Below, in pieces: positions 22,817 to 34,900 of a DNA stretch of 64,000 bases. A program made the translations under genes and the position numbers. Within the stretch, counting starts at the first letter, position 1. Every line of letters starts with the position of its first letter. The notes beneath the pieces were generated by a model, which was not told the DNA's origin, did not search any database, and was given only the letters and a program-made list of their open reading frames with translations. The stretch is from Haematococcus lacustris (Eukaryota > Chlorophyta > Chlorophyceae > Chlamydomonadales > Haematococcaceae): positions 8,756,200 through 8,820,199 of the forward strand of contig JASKMD010000017.1 in the NCBI GenBank assembly GCA_030144725.1. Direction: 5' to 3'.

Positions 22817-25009
22817 GTGTACACAGCGATGCATTGTGTGGTGGGCTGCGTTGACCTGCCTAAGCATGACGCCAAGAGCCAATGCCAAGCCTTGATCACA
22901 TGCCTCAGCAACTCTGGCTACTGGTCAGCAAAGATCAGGATTCTCTTCGCCGTGTGTGACAGCGCAAATGCAAATGTGGGAGAGCAAGGTGGAGTGGTGA
23001 AGCTCTTGTCAGCAGCAGCGATCAGCGCCGGCCACCAGCAGCACCCTATCTACGTGGTGCACTGCTACGAGCACATCCTGCATAATGCGGTGCGCCACCT
23101 GTGCGTGCACTTTGGCAAATCTGCATGCATGCAGCGCCAGGGTCACAACAGCGCCCTATGCTGGCTGCTGGACCATGTCAGCATGGTCTTCCGCAAGCAC
23201 CCCCCACCAGGCTCACGGAAGGTGGAGGAGGCCTGCGTCACCCGCTGGGGCACCTACTGCCGCATTGCCGTGTGGGTCCTAGAGTACTACCAGCCAATGT
23301 TGGAGGTGCTGCAGCCGCTCTGCCTAGCTGACAGCATAGCAGGGCAGCAGAAGGTCATCCAGTGCCTTTTTGCTGAGCTGCTAAAGCCTGTGCATATGGT
23401 GCAATGCGCCGTGCTGGCAGCTCTTAACCGTGCGGTGCTCGAGGAGCAACAGCTGTGGGCGCAATCAAACAGCAGCAGGTGGATGTGCCACTGGCACACC
23501 CACCATGAGCACATCATGTGTGTGCTGCTGGCAGCCACAGTCGAGCCCCGCATGGTGTTGAGGGAGGCCTACTCCATGGGCTGCAGCATGGTATGGGGAC
23601 CAGGTGACAGCCAGGGTGCAGTGGGGGAGCCAGTGACAGCAGAGCAGGTAGACGAGCTGGTCTTGGAGTTGGTGGGCGTGTTGGGAGAGTACAACACAAA
23701 GCGCATGCACTTCTTGGGGGACTTTCCCTACCTGGCTGCTGCCCTTGGTGACCCTTCTCCAGCAGCCAGGCAGCGAGGAGCTAGCCGAGTGTTGCAGTAT
23801 CTCTCAGCCACTGGACCTGCCCTTGACATGGAGGGCGACCCTCTGCAGCTCTTCAAGCTCCAAGCTGATCTGCAGGTGTGTAACAAACATCATTGTATGA
23901 GGCATTGAGGGCACTACACTGTGTATGGTGCCAACACCATGGTGTTCTTGCACTACATGCTTTTGCAACGCCACAGTCCACATGGCCCTGATTGTGTTGC
24001 TCAGGAGCTGGAGGCAACAGGCATAATCACAACACCATTGGAACAGCTACTCAGCTGCTACTTCAGGCCAGTCCACATCACCAATGCAGCAAGCGAGACA
24101 GCATTGAAGCCCCTCAATGACGACAAGGTGTTACGCATGAAAGAGGAGGGTGTGTCAGGACGCATCAAGATGACAGTGGAGGACACCAACAGCTGGTTGA
24201 GTGACTATTTGTCAGATGATGCCCTGGGAGCTGCAGCCAGCCCTGCTGGTGCCCTGGGAGCTGCAGCCAGCCATGCAGGTGCCCTGGGAGCTGCAGCCAG
24301 CCCTGCGAGTGCCCTGGGAGCTGCAGCCAGCCCTCCGGGTGCTCAGGGTGGTGCAGCCAGCCCTGCAGGTGCTCAGGGTGGTGCAGCCAGCCATGCGGGT
24401 GCCCTGGGTGGTGCAGCCAGCCCTGCAGGTGCCCTGGGAGCTGCAGCCAGCCATGCGGGTGCCCTGGGAGCTGCAGCCAGCCCTGCGAGTGCCCTGGGAG
24501 CTGCAGCCAGCCCTCCGGGTGCTCAGGGTGGTGCAGCCAGCCCTGCTGGTGCTCAGGGTGGTGCAGTGTCTAAGCCTTTGCACACAGCCAAACAGGCATC
24601 ACAGGCACGCAAGGTGTTGCGGGCTATGCAACGCATCACCCTCCCGGTTAAGTTACCCACAAGGGAGGAGTACAGCTCAGCAGCAAGCGCAAGGGATCAA
24701 AACACAGCACGACAGCAACGACAGGCGGACATCACCAACAAACTGCAGCATCTTGAAGACACAGCTAGGCATGTGTACAATAGTCAGCAGCCACACCTAC
24801 CAGCCTTGCCACAGAAGGGCATCACGCTGAATCACCTCAAGCAGCTTTGTGTCCGACTGAACCTAGCCACCAAGGGTACAAAGAGTAGAATCCAGTGCAT
24901 GGAAGCAATCTCACAGCATCAGCAACAGCAGCATCAGCAAGCACCAGCAGTGGCAGCACTCACCCCTTCGAAGCGCCATGCTCCCGACAGCGTTATGCGA
25001 ATGCGCTGA
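22817..25009 (+). CDS. Transposase-like protein with C-terminal SAP domain
   Basis: Exon 1 runs from about 22829 to 23875 and exon 2 from 24005 to 25009, with GT-AG junctions and agreeing phases. Exon 1 has VCDSANANVGEQGG, then HCYEHILHNAVRHL and VTRWGTYCRIAVW. These resemble the second Asp, the C/H pair and the T-RW segment of RNase H-fold (hAT-like) transposases. Exon 2 has an 11-copy 30-bp repeat coding GALGAAASPA-type units, then a Lys/Arg/Gln-rich part. It ends with ITLNHLKQLCVRLNLATKG, a good SAP DNA-binding motif, and a poly-Gln tail. The N-terminus and first catalytic Asp are not placed. An 18-19-bp triplication (GGTGCAGTTGCAAGCCGG, 22765-22815) precedes exon 1. The superfamily is uncertain. 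Confidence 0.65.
24221..24570 (+). repeat. 30-bp coding minisatellite
   Basis: About 11 tandem copies of GCCCTGGGAGCTGCAGCCAG plus a 10-bp variable part give Ala/Gly-rich decapeptides inside the transposase-like protein. Some copies carry GCTCAGGGTGGT instead, in a mosaic pattern that suggests unequal exchange. Confidence 0.95.
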
Positions 25010-26091
25010 CAACAAAGCTTGCCTTTGTTGCCGAGCCCAGCCCTGCCCTGCCCAGCCTTAATCAGCCCCTTGGATACGGTGTTGACCCTGAGCCTAGCCC
25101 TTGCAAGTGCCAGAGCCCTAGCATGCATGCAGTGAATGCCACACAACACAAGTGACCGGTTCCAGAGAACACAAGTGACAGTTTACAGAGAACACAAGTG
25201 TAGGTTGGATGTTATAATGTAATGATGTGAGGTTAAATGTAATGATGTATGGTTGAGGGCCGGACGGGCCAGCCGCAAACAGCTTTTTAGGCAAAGTCCA
25301 CCGCACATGTTATGAGATAGGAGGGTTCGGAGCTGGAGTTTGTGGTTGCGGGGAGGGTACTAACATTCACAGCTTTGCGGGAGCTAGGAAGCCGAGCTAC
25401 CCAGTACAACCGACTGAACGGACCTGGCTAGCGAGAGAGACGGGCCCCGGCCTTGGACTTAATACGTATGTCTGTAGCTACCTACAGCGACCTTGTTGCG
25501 TGGACACAACTTTAGGCCCAAACAACCATGTTCAGCCTGCGGGCCTGCGCTTCAACGCCGCTAACTTTTCTAGCACGCTGAAGCTAGCGGTGCAACCGCG
25601 GTAGCAAATGGTGGTCTGAATGTGGAGAACAGCATGGTACCCAATTTTCCCCTTGCTTGTCTAACCTGACTAGCAGCTTCCCCTTGCTCCTGGCAGTGCA
25701 CGTCACCTCCGCAGCCTCTGAGCGCAACTGGTCAGCATGGGGAAGGTTGTACACAGCTGCTCGCAACCGGCTTGGCATGGAGCGTGCCAAAAAGCTTATC
25801 TTCATCAAGGCCAACGCAGACTGCTATGGGTGCAACGGTGGAGCAGACGCGGAGCTGCTTGCCCTGATGGGCGAGTAAGACGACCACCATCTCCGAGGCC
25901 GCAAACCCCCTATTTCAGATGCCCATGTCAAGATGTCAATGCCCGTGTCTATGACTCTATATGCATGTGAATGTTACTGCAACAATGATGACAAATGAGT
26001 TCTCCCGTTGACACTGCTAATAGCTCTGTAATCGCCTACGGCAAGGTTTCCTTTTTTATTGCATGGAGCGACTAGACTATCTCTATTCTAG

Positions 26092-27316
26092 TCAGGCGCT
26101 CCCAACATTCAAAAAATGACAGTAAACCGACCCCTGGCAGTAGAACGGCTGTAACTCTGCACTCACTGCGCCAAATGTTATGCTAAATGATTCACCATGT
26201 AGCCAACTCTGCCAGCTACCGTTCACCCATCCAGAATTATTATGCACGCAATAGGTCGTGCACAGCAAAGCATCAAAGTTGGTGATTCAAATTCAAGCCG
26301 TTGCGGGGCATGCAGTCATCGCTACGACCGCCCGCGCCGCTTTGGCTGCTCTACGCGAGCATGCGCGTCGGCAGCAACAGTCGGATCGGAGAACGATCAC
26401 GGGAATGTGGCACCGGGCCCACCTCCCCCCCATACCTGGAGGGCAATGCCACAGCTCAGCCATATGGACTTACAACATGCTACTTACTAGGTTAAGCTCC
26501 TCCCAGACAGTGTTACAAACGCTCATACTCAGCTAAGCCAAAAGCTCACTTTGGTCGGTGACCACCAACTCCCTTAGCCGATTTCAGGGCCAGGGCCATG
26601 CAGTCAGTCACACAACACCACACCATGACCGAATCTGGCCTCGTCTCCTCTGAGAGTTATACTCCCCTACATGCCATCCACCTGCGTGCAAAGTTTCATA
26701 GCTCAACTGCCACCCCACAGCCCCGTGGCCCTGATTCTGCTTGGAGAACATCATGTCACTTTGAAGATGTCAAACTGATAGAGGCCTGGGTTGTTTGATG
26801 TGCGGTTTGTTTCAAGAGATCCGCCATTGGGTCAAGAACAAACATTTCGTGTCCGTTTTCCTCTAGGTGCAACGGGTGCGACACAGTGGAGGACACAGTG
26901 GAGGAGGGGGGGTGTAAGCCGGTGATACCTTAGTGTGCGCCGACCCAAATGGTGTATTCGGCGAGAACCGAACACGAATATATGTTCCAATCACCCCGTC
27001 TAGGTGCCCTGCACGCCTGGCAGGCATCGCGACGGGTGTTGGCCGGACATTCCATTTGTGCACAACCAGCTCACTACGCTAGGTAGATGGGTCCACAACG
27101 ATGTGGCTCACGGTGCCAAGGAGGCCCATATCGCCGCTGTGATTTGTTCGCGGGCACATGTGGCAGTACGCGAGCAAAGACTCCAATGGCTAGCGCTGAT
27201 GGTCAGATTACGCGGACTAAAACGTGGCTGCCAATGTGACAAGCGCTATTGAAAACGATGCGGTATTCAGAGAGTAGTCGCATGAACATTACTAACCCCA
27301 TGTTGGGGCGGCCTGA
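26092..27316. mobile_element. TCAGG...CCTGA element (1225 bp) in the hAT 3' end
   Basis: It starts TCAGGCGCTCCCAACAT and ends ATGTTGGGGCGGCCTGA. The 7-bp repeat ATTCTAG flanks it exactly (26085-26091 and 27317-27323). Without it, the hAT 3' end continues as in the copy at 2513-2577. Subterminal parts match the element at 2625-4782, for example a CAGCA-CAGTCGGA string and GCATGAA-ATTAC-AACCCCATG near the right end. There is no convincing coding capacity, so it is probably a non-autonomous member. Confidence 0.87.
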
Positions 27317-27378
27317 ATTCTAGTCAAAAATATTACTACTTCGACTAGTACTATATCTTGTCTATTTTACGAACCTTA
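27317..27378 (+). repeat. Terminal segment of the split hAT element
   Basis: ATTCTAGTCAAAAATA...GTCTATTTTACGAACCTTA matches 2507-2577 and gives the right terminal repeat of the outer hAT copy. The flanking 8 bp would be ACAATGTG (27379-27386). A matching left copy was not found, so the 5' end is probably lost or rearranged. Confidence 0.75.
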
Positions 27379-27386
27379 ACAATGTG

Positions 27387-28293
27387 CTATTGCTAGGTGT
27401 TGCACTTAGCAGCCAGTGGCTTCCTAGATGTATTGAGAATACAGGGTCACCAAACATGTTTGAGCCATGCGCTGTCACCAAATGTGTGCCAATAGGGCCT
27501 TTGGGCCCGCTTTTTTGTTTTCACCAAATCAGCGTATCACCAACGAGGCGTATCACTACGGTACATCGCAATCAAGTAACCATCAATTTACAGGGTGTGG
27601 GTCCAGCTCCAAGACGACCATACACTCGCATTCTCTATGCAACACAACATGCTCTCACGCCCTCATCTCAGTGGTGTGGCGGGTGCGCCCAGTGACAATC
27701 AACATTGAGACAAATCAACAGATTAAAGCGAACATGCCATATCCGTGTTCTTGTTGTGCTTGCTAGCACACGCATGACGTCCTATGCAACCGCGCCACTC
27801 ACAAAAGCAATGTGCTCTGTTCTATTAGTGATGTGTCCGTGGTCGAGCACATGTGTCAATGGCCACGGCCAATGTTAGCCGTGCTGACACGTGTGTCAGC
27901 CAGGCAGCTAGACAGCGTGAATGAATTCACACCTAGTGTAGCCCTTTGCAGAGCATGCTCTCATGCCCTTTGTGCCGCAATCCTAAAATTCGCATGGAAC
28001 TGCATGGGAGGCTCCAAGTACACATGCTACCTAGTGCGGTAGCTAGGACGCTGCTCCTCAGTGTGCTGGCCCTGCTCATGGCCACAGCAATTGCTGATGC
28101 ACGGGCTCACTGCAGCAGAGCTCAAGACGCCTCTGGCACAATCGCTGCCATGGCTGGCAGGTGTAGCCACAATACAACAACATCAACCCTCCCTGTTTTG
28201 GGTCAGAGGAGCTCACCATTTGAGCTCAAGCAAGGCACTCTGCTCATCCACTGCACTGCAGCAAGGGAACGTCTACACGGGGGGAGGCCCCTT
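27387..28293. other. No gene recognised
   Basis: Only short frames with no recognisable motifs or splice pattern. I see no repeat structure. Confidence 0.4.
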
Positions 28294-29763
28294 CTAAGGC
28301 GAGGGAGATGATGGTGTGGCAGGAGTGTTGAGCTTCACATGCGACCCTGCCTCTGCCCACCAGCCGCTCACATCTACACACTCCCCCACCTCTGCTGCCG
28401 ACCGCTTGAAAGCCCAGTCTGAGCCAGGAGTGGAGTGGCTGCCAGGCAAAGAAGCCACGCAGCTGGCAGCAGGTGTGAGCATAGTGCAGGGCGTGAGCTC
28501 ACCCTCAAAGGCATGCAGCAGTGCCATGCCAGGCATACCACTGCTGCTTCCACTATGGGACCGCCGACCTCGTGCCTCACTCTCAAGCAGCACACAGGTT
28601 GGCAGGCGAGCACACCCAGCTGCTGGAGGCCAGCAGGCCGTCGCTGGCTCAGGCAGGCTAGTGGGACTCAAGAAGGGGAGCTTTGCATCCTCACTGCGCT
28701 GGCTCTGCATGGCAACAGAAAGAAGCAAGCCATGCATTAGCAACAGAACGCAAGGTGACCAGCACGAGCAGTGAGCCAGTGCCAAGTGCAGGTGGTGCAC
28801 TGGTAATTGCAGGGACTGACATGGTGAGGTCGACAGGCAGTATGTCAACAAGAGGAACACATGGGAGGCACCCACCTGGCAGGCATCCAGAGAAGGAGTG
28901 GATGGCTCTGAGGCTTGCTCATTGTTGGCAAGGTAGGGAGGTGAAAGGCACAAAGCGGCCAATGAGCCACAGAGAGCCGCAGGGAGAGGAGTCGAACTGC
29001 AGGACTGATGATGGGATGGGCACAGCTGAGTGCTACACGGGGAGGGGTTGGTGTTGGTAGCTGGCCGTAGCTTGGGCGTGGCTGGGGCTGTACACGGTGC
29101 TGTAGGCAGCTGGAGAGTCAGGCTGGGCTGGCGCATGGCGGGCGTGGGAGGAGGGGACTGCTGGCGGCGAGAGCAGGGTGTGATGTCGACATCTTGAGGT
29201 GGAGCCAAAGGCTGGCGCGGAGGAGGGGCGTGCACCTGTTGTGGCCTTGTCGGGGCCTCGACTGCAGGACGGATTGCAGGTGGGGCTGGTACATGTGAAG
29301 TCCAGAAGATGGCAGGGACCTTGGCCATTAACTTGGGTGCTGCATCTTGGCTTGGCATCTGATATACATTGTGGTTACAGAGGTGGGCTGGAGACTGTGT
29401 GCTGAAGGGCCGGGACTGTGATGGAGGAGTAGCTGGGCCCTGATCACTGAAGACAGCCTGATTGGGAACAGCCACTGGAGGCCCAGGCTTGGGTAAGGGT
29501 TGACCAGCATAGGCCCAACACTGTGGTAGTGTGCCTGCTTTGGCTGTTGGCTGGCATACGCCTAGGGCACCATTCGATGTAAACAGCTGGCGCGCAGCGC
29601 TGCGCTGGACCCATGCCACATTACTGCCGGCTTCCATATGACCAACAATCGCAGTAGCTGTCAGTCTGCGAAGCAATAGGCCAGGCTGTGTGAGCCCCTC
29701 CAGCACTTTCGTGTGTAGTGTGGACGACGGGGGTAGTGCGGACATCCGAATGAAGCAACACAC
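28294..29763 (-). CDS. Hypothetical Pro/Ser-rich protein
   Basis: A long minus-strand frame (about 489 codons) has an ordinary N-terminal 100 residues (including TKVLEGLTQPGLLLRRLTAT) followed by Pro/Gln/Ser/Ala-rich low complexity. Such long frames arise easily in GC-rich DNA, but the first 130 codons look coding-like. No domain is recognised. It may be partly intronic in the real gene. Confidence 0.35.
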   Translation of the reverse strand: MCCFIRMSALPPSSTLHTKVLEGLTQPGLLLRRLTATAIVGHMEAGSNVAWVQRSAARQLFTSNGALGVCQPTAKAGTLPQCWAYAGQPLPKPGPPVAVPNQAVFSDQGPATPPSQSRPFSTQSPAHLCNHNVYQMPSQDAAPKLMAKVPAIFWTSHVPAPPAIRPAVEAPTRPQQVHAPPPRQPLAPPQDVDITPCSRRQQSPPPTPAMRQPSLTLQLPTAPCTAPATPKLRPATNTNPSPCSTQLCPSHHQSCSSTPLPAALCGSLAALCLSPPYLANNEQASEPSTPSLDACQVGASHVFLLLTYCLSTSPCQSLQLPVHHLHLALAHCSCWSPCVLLLMHGLLLSVAMQSQRSEDAKLPFLSPTSLPEPATACWPPAAGCARLPTCVLLESEARGRRSHSGSSSGMPGMALLHAFEGELTPCTMLTPAASCVASLPGSHSTPGSDWAFKRSAAEVGECVDVSGWWAEAGSHVKLNTPATPSSPSP

Positions 29764-30667
29764 AACGCACCTGCCAGCGAGTGGTGCTATTGCACTGCGA
29801 TGTCAGCTAAGGCTCGTTTTGTGAGTCTCAACCCTGCGCACAGGCAGTGTGCACAACGCTACTGTGCACAGCATACATGCGTTAGTTGCCAAGAGGCAGT
29901 AGGCATTTCGCGTGGCTCACCTGCTTTGGCGCCAACGCAAGTAGTGCCAGTCAAACTTGCAGACGCTCTTGCAACAGGCCTGGTCTTGTAGCTTGTCGTG
30001 CTGAAGGCGCCACTACAAAGATGGTCCAGAGAAGAAATGGCGGGAAGACCCTGCGTTGTACTGCGCAGCTATTGCGACTCCGAGTGAAAGACTGTGTTAT
30101 GTGCGTGTGTAGTGTTCACAAAGTCTGACGCGGTGCTGAGTTGCCGTCGCGGTAAATAAACATTTGAATAGTATGCTTAAGTATGACCGCGTCTTTAGCC
30201 AACTTCTGCGGTGATGGCAGCTACTGCGACACCAGTAGCTACAAAAGCGTAGAGTGCCTTCGAAAGCACACTCTGCATTGTGCCGTGTTTTTTTACTCAT
30301 AAGCCTGGACTAGTACTAGTACTACTGCCCTGGACTAGTACTAGTGAGTACTTAGTGAGATACAGTCTTTCCATATTAACATAGACATTAACAGATAGAT
30401 ATCAACATAGACAGGATCACCTAGTCCACAGGGTACACACTTTTTCTTCTTTTTTTTACACACACACCAACGCTGACTTGGAGCCCGACGTCCCGCACAT
30501 GTTGTTGTCCGAGGTGCTGCACCAGCGCCAGCACCACGCCTAACCTACTCCCTAGGATCTCCAACACTGCTGGGCAGACCAGTCATGCCCCTTCCCTTGT
30601 CCAACCTGCCAACACGGGCAGTCACGGTCTATTGCGAGCAGCATCAACATCAAAGCTTGGACACACT
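29764..30667. other. No gene recognised
   Basis: Short frames only. A duplicated CTGGACTAGTACTAGT string occurs at about 30304 and 30330, and a T-rich run at 30440-30458. This is the left flank of the giant CACTA-like element. Confidence 0.4.
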
Positions 30668-31890
30668 CACTCCTACAAATTAGTCCCTGCGTTTTTCCCT
30701 GCGCTTTTGTCAACCTTGTCCAAATGGGCTGAAACTTGGCCCGTTGGTAGCTTGTGATGTAAGGAATCCACCCCAAAAAGAATCAGGTCAAAAAAGTCAA
30801 AGACTGAGGCTTGGCGGCCCGTGGCGTTCACGCAGGGACGGATGCAGGGATGGAGGGGGGGGCGCAGGGACGAGTGCAGGGATAGTAGGGGGGGTGCAGG
30901 GACGGACGCAGGGATGTCTTGGGGGTGCAGGGATGAATGCAGGGATGGAGGGGGCCGTGCAGGGACGAGTGCAGGGATGACTTGGGAGCGCAGGGACAAA
31001 CGCAGGGATGAGTGCAGGGATGGATGCAGGGATGACGGGCGCAGGGACGAGTGCAGGGATTAGTGCAGGGACGAGTGCAGGGATTACGGACGCAGGGACG
31101 AGTGCAGGGATAAGTGCAGGGACGAGTGCAGGGACAAGTGCAGGGACGAGTGCAGGGATGGCGGGCGCAGGGACGAGTGCAGGGACGAGCGCAGGGACGT
31201 GTGCAGGGATTACGGACGCAGGGGCGAGCGCAGGGATCAGTGCAGGGATGAGTGCAGGGACGAGTGCAGGGACGAGTGCAGGGATGGCGGGCGCAGGGAC
31301 GAGTGCAGGGACGAGCGCAGGGACGAGTGTAGGGATAAGCGCAGGGACGTGTGCAGGGATAACTGGCGCAGGGACGAGTGCAGGGACGACCGCAGGGACG
31401 AGTGCAGGGATTGTGGGCGCAGGGACGGGCGCAGGGACGAGTGCAGGGACGAGTGCAGGGATGTGCGCAGGGACGAGTGCAGGGATGTTTGGGCGCAGGG
31501 ACGGGCGCAGGGACGACCGCAGGGACGAGTGCAGGGATGAGCGCAGGGACGATTGCAGGGATGATGGCGCAGGGACGAGTGCAGGGATGAGCGCAGGGAG
31601 TAGTGCAGGGATGAGTGCAGGGACGATTGCAGGGATGACGGGCGCAGGGACGGGCGCAGGGAATAGTGCAGGGACGAGTGCAGGGATAAAGGGCGCAGGG
31701 ACGAATGCAGGGACGACGGACGCAGGGACGAATGCAGGGACGGATGCAGGGATGGATGCAGGGACGGATGCAGGGATGGATGCAGGGACGAGTGCAGGGT
31801 CGATTGCAGGGACAAGTGAAGGGACGAGTGCAGGGACGAGTGCAGGGACGAGTGCAGGGACGAGTGCAGGGACGAGTGCAGGGACGAGTG
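30668..31890. repeat. Left terminal inverted repeat with 12-bp minisatellite
   Basis: A unique outer part of about 160 bp is followed by about 85 copies of the 12-bp unit GCAGGGACGAGT with variants (GATGAGT, GACGGAC, 10-bp and 11-bp forms). It reads in the opposite sense to 49352-50174. All long frames through it are repeat artefacts. Confidence 0.93.
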
Positions 31891-31951
31891 CAACCTGGTT
31901 ACAATCAGCACTTCCTAATCAGTGTTGTGACCTCATCGACAGGTTGACTGT

Positions 31952-34900
31952 CTAGTGCTGCTTGCTGAGGCTGTTGTATGGAACAAAGTACATGTCCCCA
32001 TGGCCCTCGCTTGTGGGAAAGAATGACACAAACAGAGTGTGCAGCTGCTCCCCATTCACTGCAAACCACTCTGCAGGACCAGCACCTGCCTCCTTTGTCC
32101 TGAACTTGTCTCGCCGATGGTAGGGTGGGCTTGCCTGGGTTGGCTGCTCCTGTGGGACGGCGGCTGGCCCCTTGGCCACACGGGTTGAGCGGCGTTGTCG
32201 GTTGCTGGCCCCACCATTGTGAGAGGGCGAAACAGATGGGCCAGCACCGTTTGGTGGTGGTGCTGCTGCTGCTGCCTCGGCTCCTATTGCTGCTGCTTCT
32301 GCTGCTGCTGCCTCTGCTCCTCCTGTTGGTGCTGCTGCTGCTGCTCCTGCTGCTCCTGCTGCTGCTGTCGCTTCTGCTGCTGCTGGCTTTGGACCTGTTG
32401 CACGCCGTTTGGCCGCTGTGTCCTGTGGGGCTGGTCTCTTGCGCCCGCGTGTGCGTGCTGCGGCTGCTGCTGCTGCCACTGCTGGCTCTGGTTCTGGGCC
32501 CATGCCATGCATCAAGTTGGGCAGGCCACCCATAGGGTAGACAGGGAACAGCCTTGCGATGGCCACTCGCAGGAAGCGGCCTGGGATGATTGGATGCTCT
32601 AGTCGCACCCAGAACTGGATGTGGGCCGCATACTCGTTCACTGTGGACAAGCTGTTCCTGTAGTAGTACTTATCCATGGCCCAGCTGTTGTTGCGCTTTT
32701 CTGCACGCTTGTACGCCACACTGAACATCATCTGCTGTGTGCACTCTGCACGGGTGAAGTACCATACCCGTCCTGCCACGCTGGGGGGCTGGGCAGGAGC
32801 ACCACTGGTGGAAGGGGGAGTAGAGAACAGGTCGAGGACGTCCTGCTCACACCAGCCGCTGCCCTCGCCCCTCAACCCAGCATTGAGCTCCCCCACCATA
32901 GTGCAGACCGCCTGGCGCACCCACTGCTCACCACCCGTGACTGGGCATTCACGGTATCCTGCGCCAACCAACTGGCAGTTCCTCTCCGGTTCTGGCTGTG
33001 CGTCCTCCACTGTGGTGGGGGTACGGACCTGACCAGCCCCACTGTTGGGGCGCTCCACTAGTCCCCTTGTCCCATCCCCTGCACCCCCTTGCTGTGACCC
33101 CAGCGGCTCACCCTCTGCTCCCTGTTGTGATTGGTGCCCACCCTCCTCATCCTCCCGACCCTGCAGCACCCGGATCTTGTGCAGGAAACGCTGAGCTTGG
33201 CGGTACACCTTCTCACGCAGGCAGGCTGAGAGGCCAATGGTAGAACCTGGTGCATGCTTGCCTCCCCAGCGCTTCATGTACTGCATGGCGCGCTCCAACC
33301 AAAACTCAGCATCACGAAAGCTGCGGCCGCGTTGCAGCTCTTGATACATCAGCCTGCGCACATCACAGCAATCCATGTACTGCATTAGAAATCATAGTTA
33401 CCTGGAAAGTGAGTATCATAGTTGCCTTTGGAGGGGTGTTATAGGTCGTCTTATTCATGGTGACAAACTAGGAGGGGCTATTGGTCTCGAAGATGGTGGA
33501 GTAACTGACATCAACGCCCTTCTGCTCACTCACCGGCATACACACATGTGGAGGTTGGGAGAGAACATGTGGGCCGGGACATGCAGGTGGGCCGGGACAT
33601 GCTGGAAGCCCTTTTGGATGTTGGCCTCCACCGTTGCAGGTGTGTCAGCACCTGGCAAAAGTAGCATTTGAATGTGTTATCAGAGCACTCCATGACGGTG
33701 ATCATTATGGTGGTCCTAGTAACAACAGTACCTCAGCTACATCTATAACCTACATACCTGGCGTGAGATAGTGCAGCACAGCTTGGACCAGGTGCTCCCA
33801 CAGCTCAAAATGTAGTCGGCGGTTGGTTGTGCTTCGCTTCATGATGTCCAAGAACACGTACTCCCACTCGTGCTTGAGGAAGTTCATGTAGTCGTCCATG
33901 ATCCAGGCACTGCAACGCCGACATGTCATCTTCATCTCGTGCGATTATGATACTACCTTTATACACTTCCAGCCATAGATGACATACATTGCACAGCAAC
34001 TCCTTCCCTTACACATCTATGCTGCCCTAGTCCCAGTTGTGTCTTTGTTGCTCCCATTGCCCCTGTTGATGTGTCATCGTACCTGCATGAGGCACTGTGA
34101 TGGGGCTGGCGTCCGTAGTCAACTGGCACGCGGATGTGCTTAAAGCGCTCCTCAATGAGCTTGCGTTCATGGGTGTCGAAAGGGCTGTTCTCCTTGGTAG
34201 AAAGCAGCCACAGCAGGTGGTTTTTCACCAGCCCAAAAAGCAGGCTGTGGGCTATGGGCACGACATGGACCCACGTGCCCTCCACATACCGAAGGAACTC
34301 CAGGATGAGAGCAGGGCGGTTACAGCCATGCTGGCCCGGCTTCAGGCCCACATGCTCTTGACCCCCATGCTCTAGAGCGGCCTTCACCAGGTCTCCCCGC
34401 AGCTTGAACTCCTCAGCCGTGAGGCGCATGCACGCATCCATCATGTGCACCTTGGCTGGAGCTGCCTCACCGGCAGGCAAAGGCGTGGGAGATCTGACTG
34501 CTGGGGGGATTGTTGGTGCGTCCACAGGTTCGACGTAGCCCATGGGATGGACTCCTTCCTTGCCATACTTTGGGGTACTGAGCCAGCACCACATGCAGTT
34601 CATGTTGGCGCCCGCTTGCATGCCGCCAGACCAAGCAGCCCTGCAACCAGAAGCACATGGCTAGGGCTAGGGCTAGGGCTAGGGCTAGGGCTAGGGCTAG
34701 GGCTAGGCATGGACGTGGGGATGGGCTAGGGTTAGGGTTAGGGCTAGGGCTAGGGCTAGGGCTAGGGCTAGGGCTAGGGCTAGGGCTAGGGCTAGGGCCA
34801 GGTCTAGGTCTAGGGTTAGGGTTAGGGTTAGGGTTAGGGTTAGGGTTAGGGCTAGGGTTAGGGTTAGGGCTAGGGCTAGGGCTAGGGCTAGGGTTAGTGT

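Larger units (their letters stand above)
22419..25669 (+). mobile_element. Transposon with TCAGG...CCTGA ends and 7-bp target duplication (3251 bp)
   Basis: About 25-bp terminal inverted repeats begin TCAGGTTAGACAAGCAAGGG. The direct repeat CTAGCAG flanks the element exactly (22412-22418 and 25670-25676). It sits in the coding region of a hAT transposase, and its removal with one CTAGCAG copy restores the frame. It encodes its own transposase-like protein (22829-25009). Its terminal dinucleotides and 7-bp duplication match those of the elements at 2625-4782 and 26092-27316, although the rest of the repeats differ. Confidence 0.9.
21458..25878 (+). pseudogene. hAT transposase gene, internally deleted and split by a transposon
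   Basis: Exon 21458-21625 encodes VTDGWKNKHVELGASLVDFS, the region of the first catalytic Asp. Exon 21809-22418 encodes AEWWEALRAVIRLLQPICDY and following C-terminal-half sequence. The last part (25670-25878) encodes the hAT dimerisation domain, with ASERNWSAWGRLYTAARNRL, and ends at TAA. Expected sequence with the second Asp, the C--H pair and the T-RW motif is missing between the first two exons. A 3251-bp transposon (22419-25669) plus its 7-bp duplication splits the third part. Without these 3258 bp the frame is continuous. Its 3' untranslated end (25900-26091 plus 27317-27378) matches the element at 1791-2577. No 5' terminal repeat was found. Confidence 0.82.

Noticed and set aside
30668..31890. 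Independent satellite element in each of two places
   Set aside because: The outer 160 bp and exact CACT termini occur only as an inverted pair around the transposase genes, so one large element is the simpler explanation.
30821..31955. Repeat array resembling a CRISPR or a repetitive protein gene
   Set aside because: Units are 12 bp without spacers, and the array is duplicated in inverted form as a transposon end. All frames are open only because the repeat length is a multiple of three.
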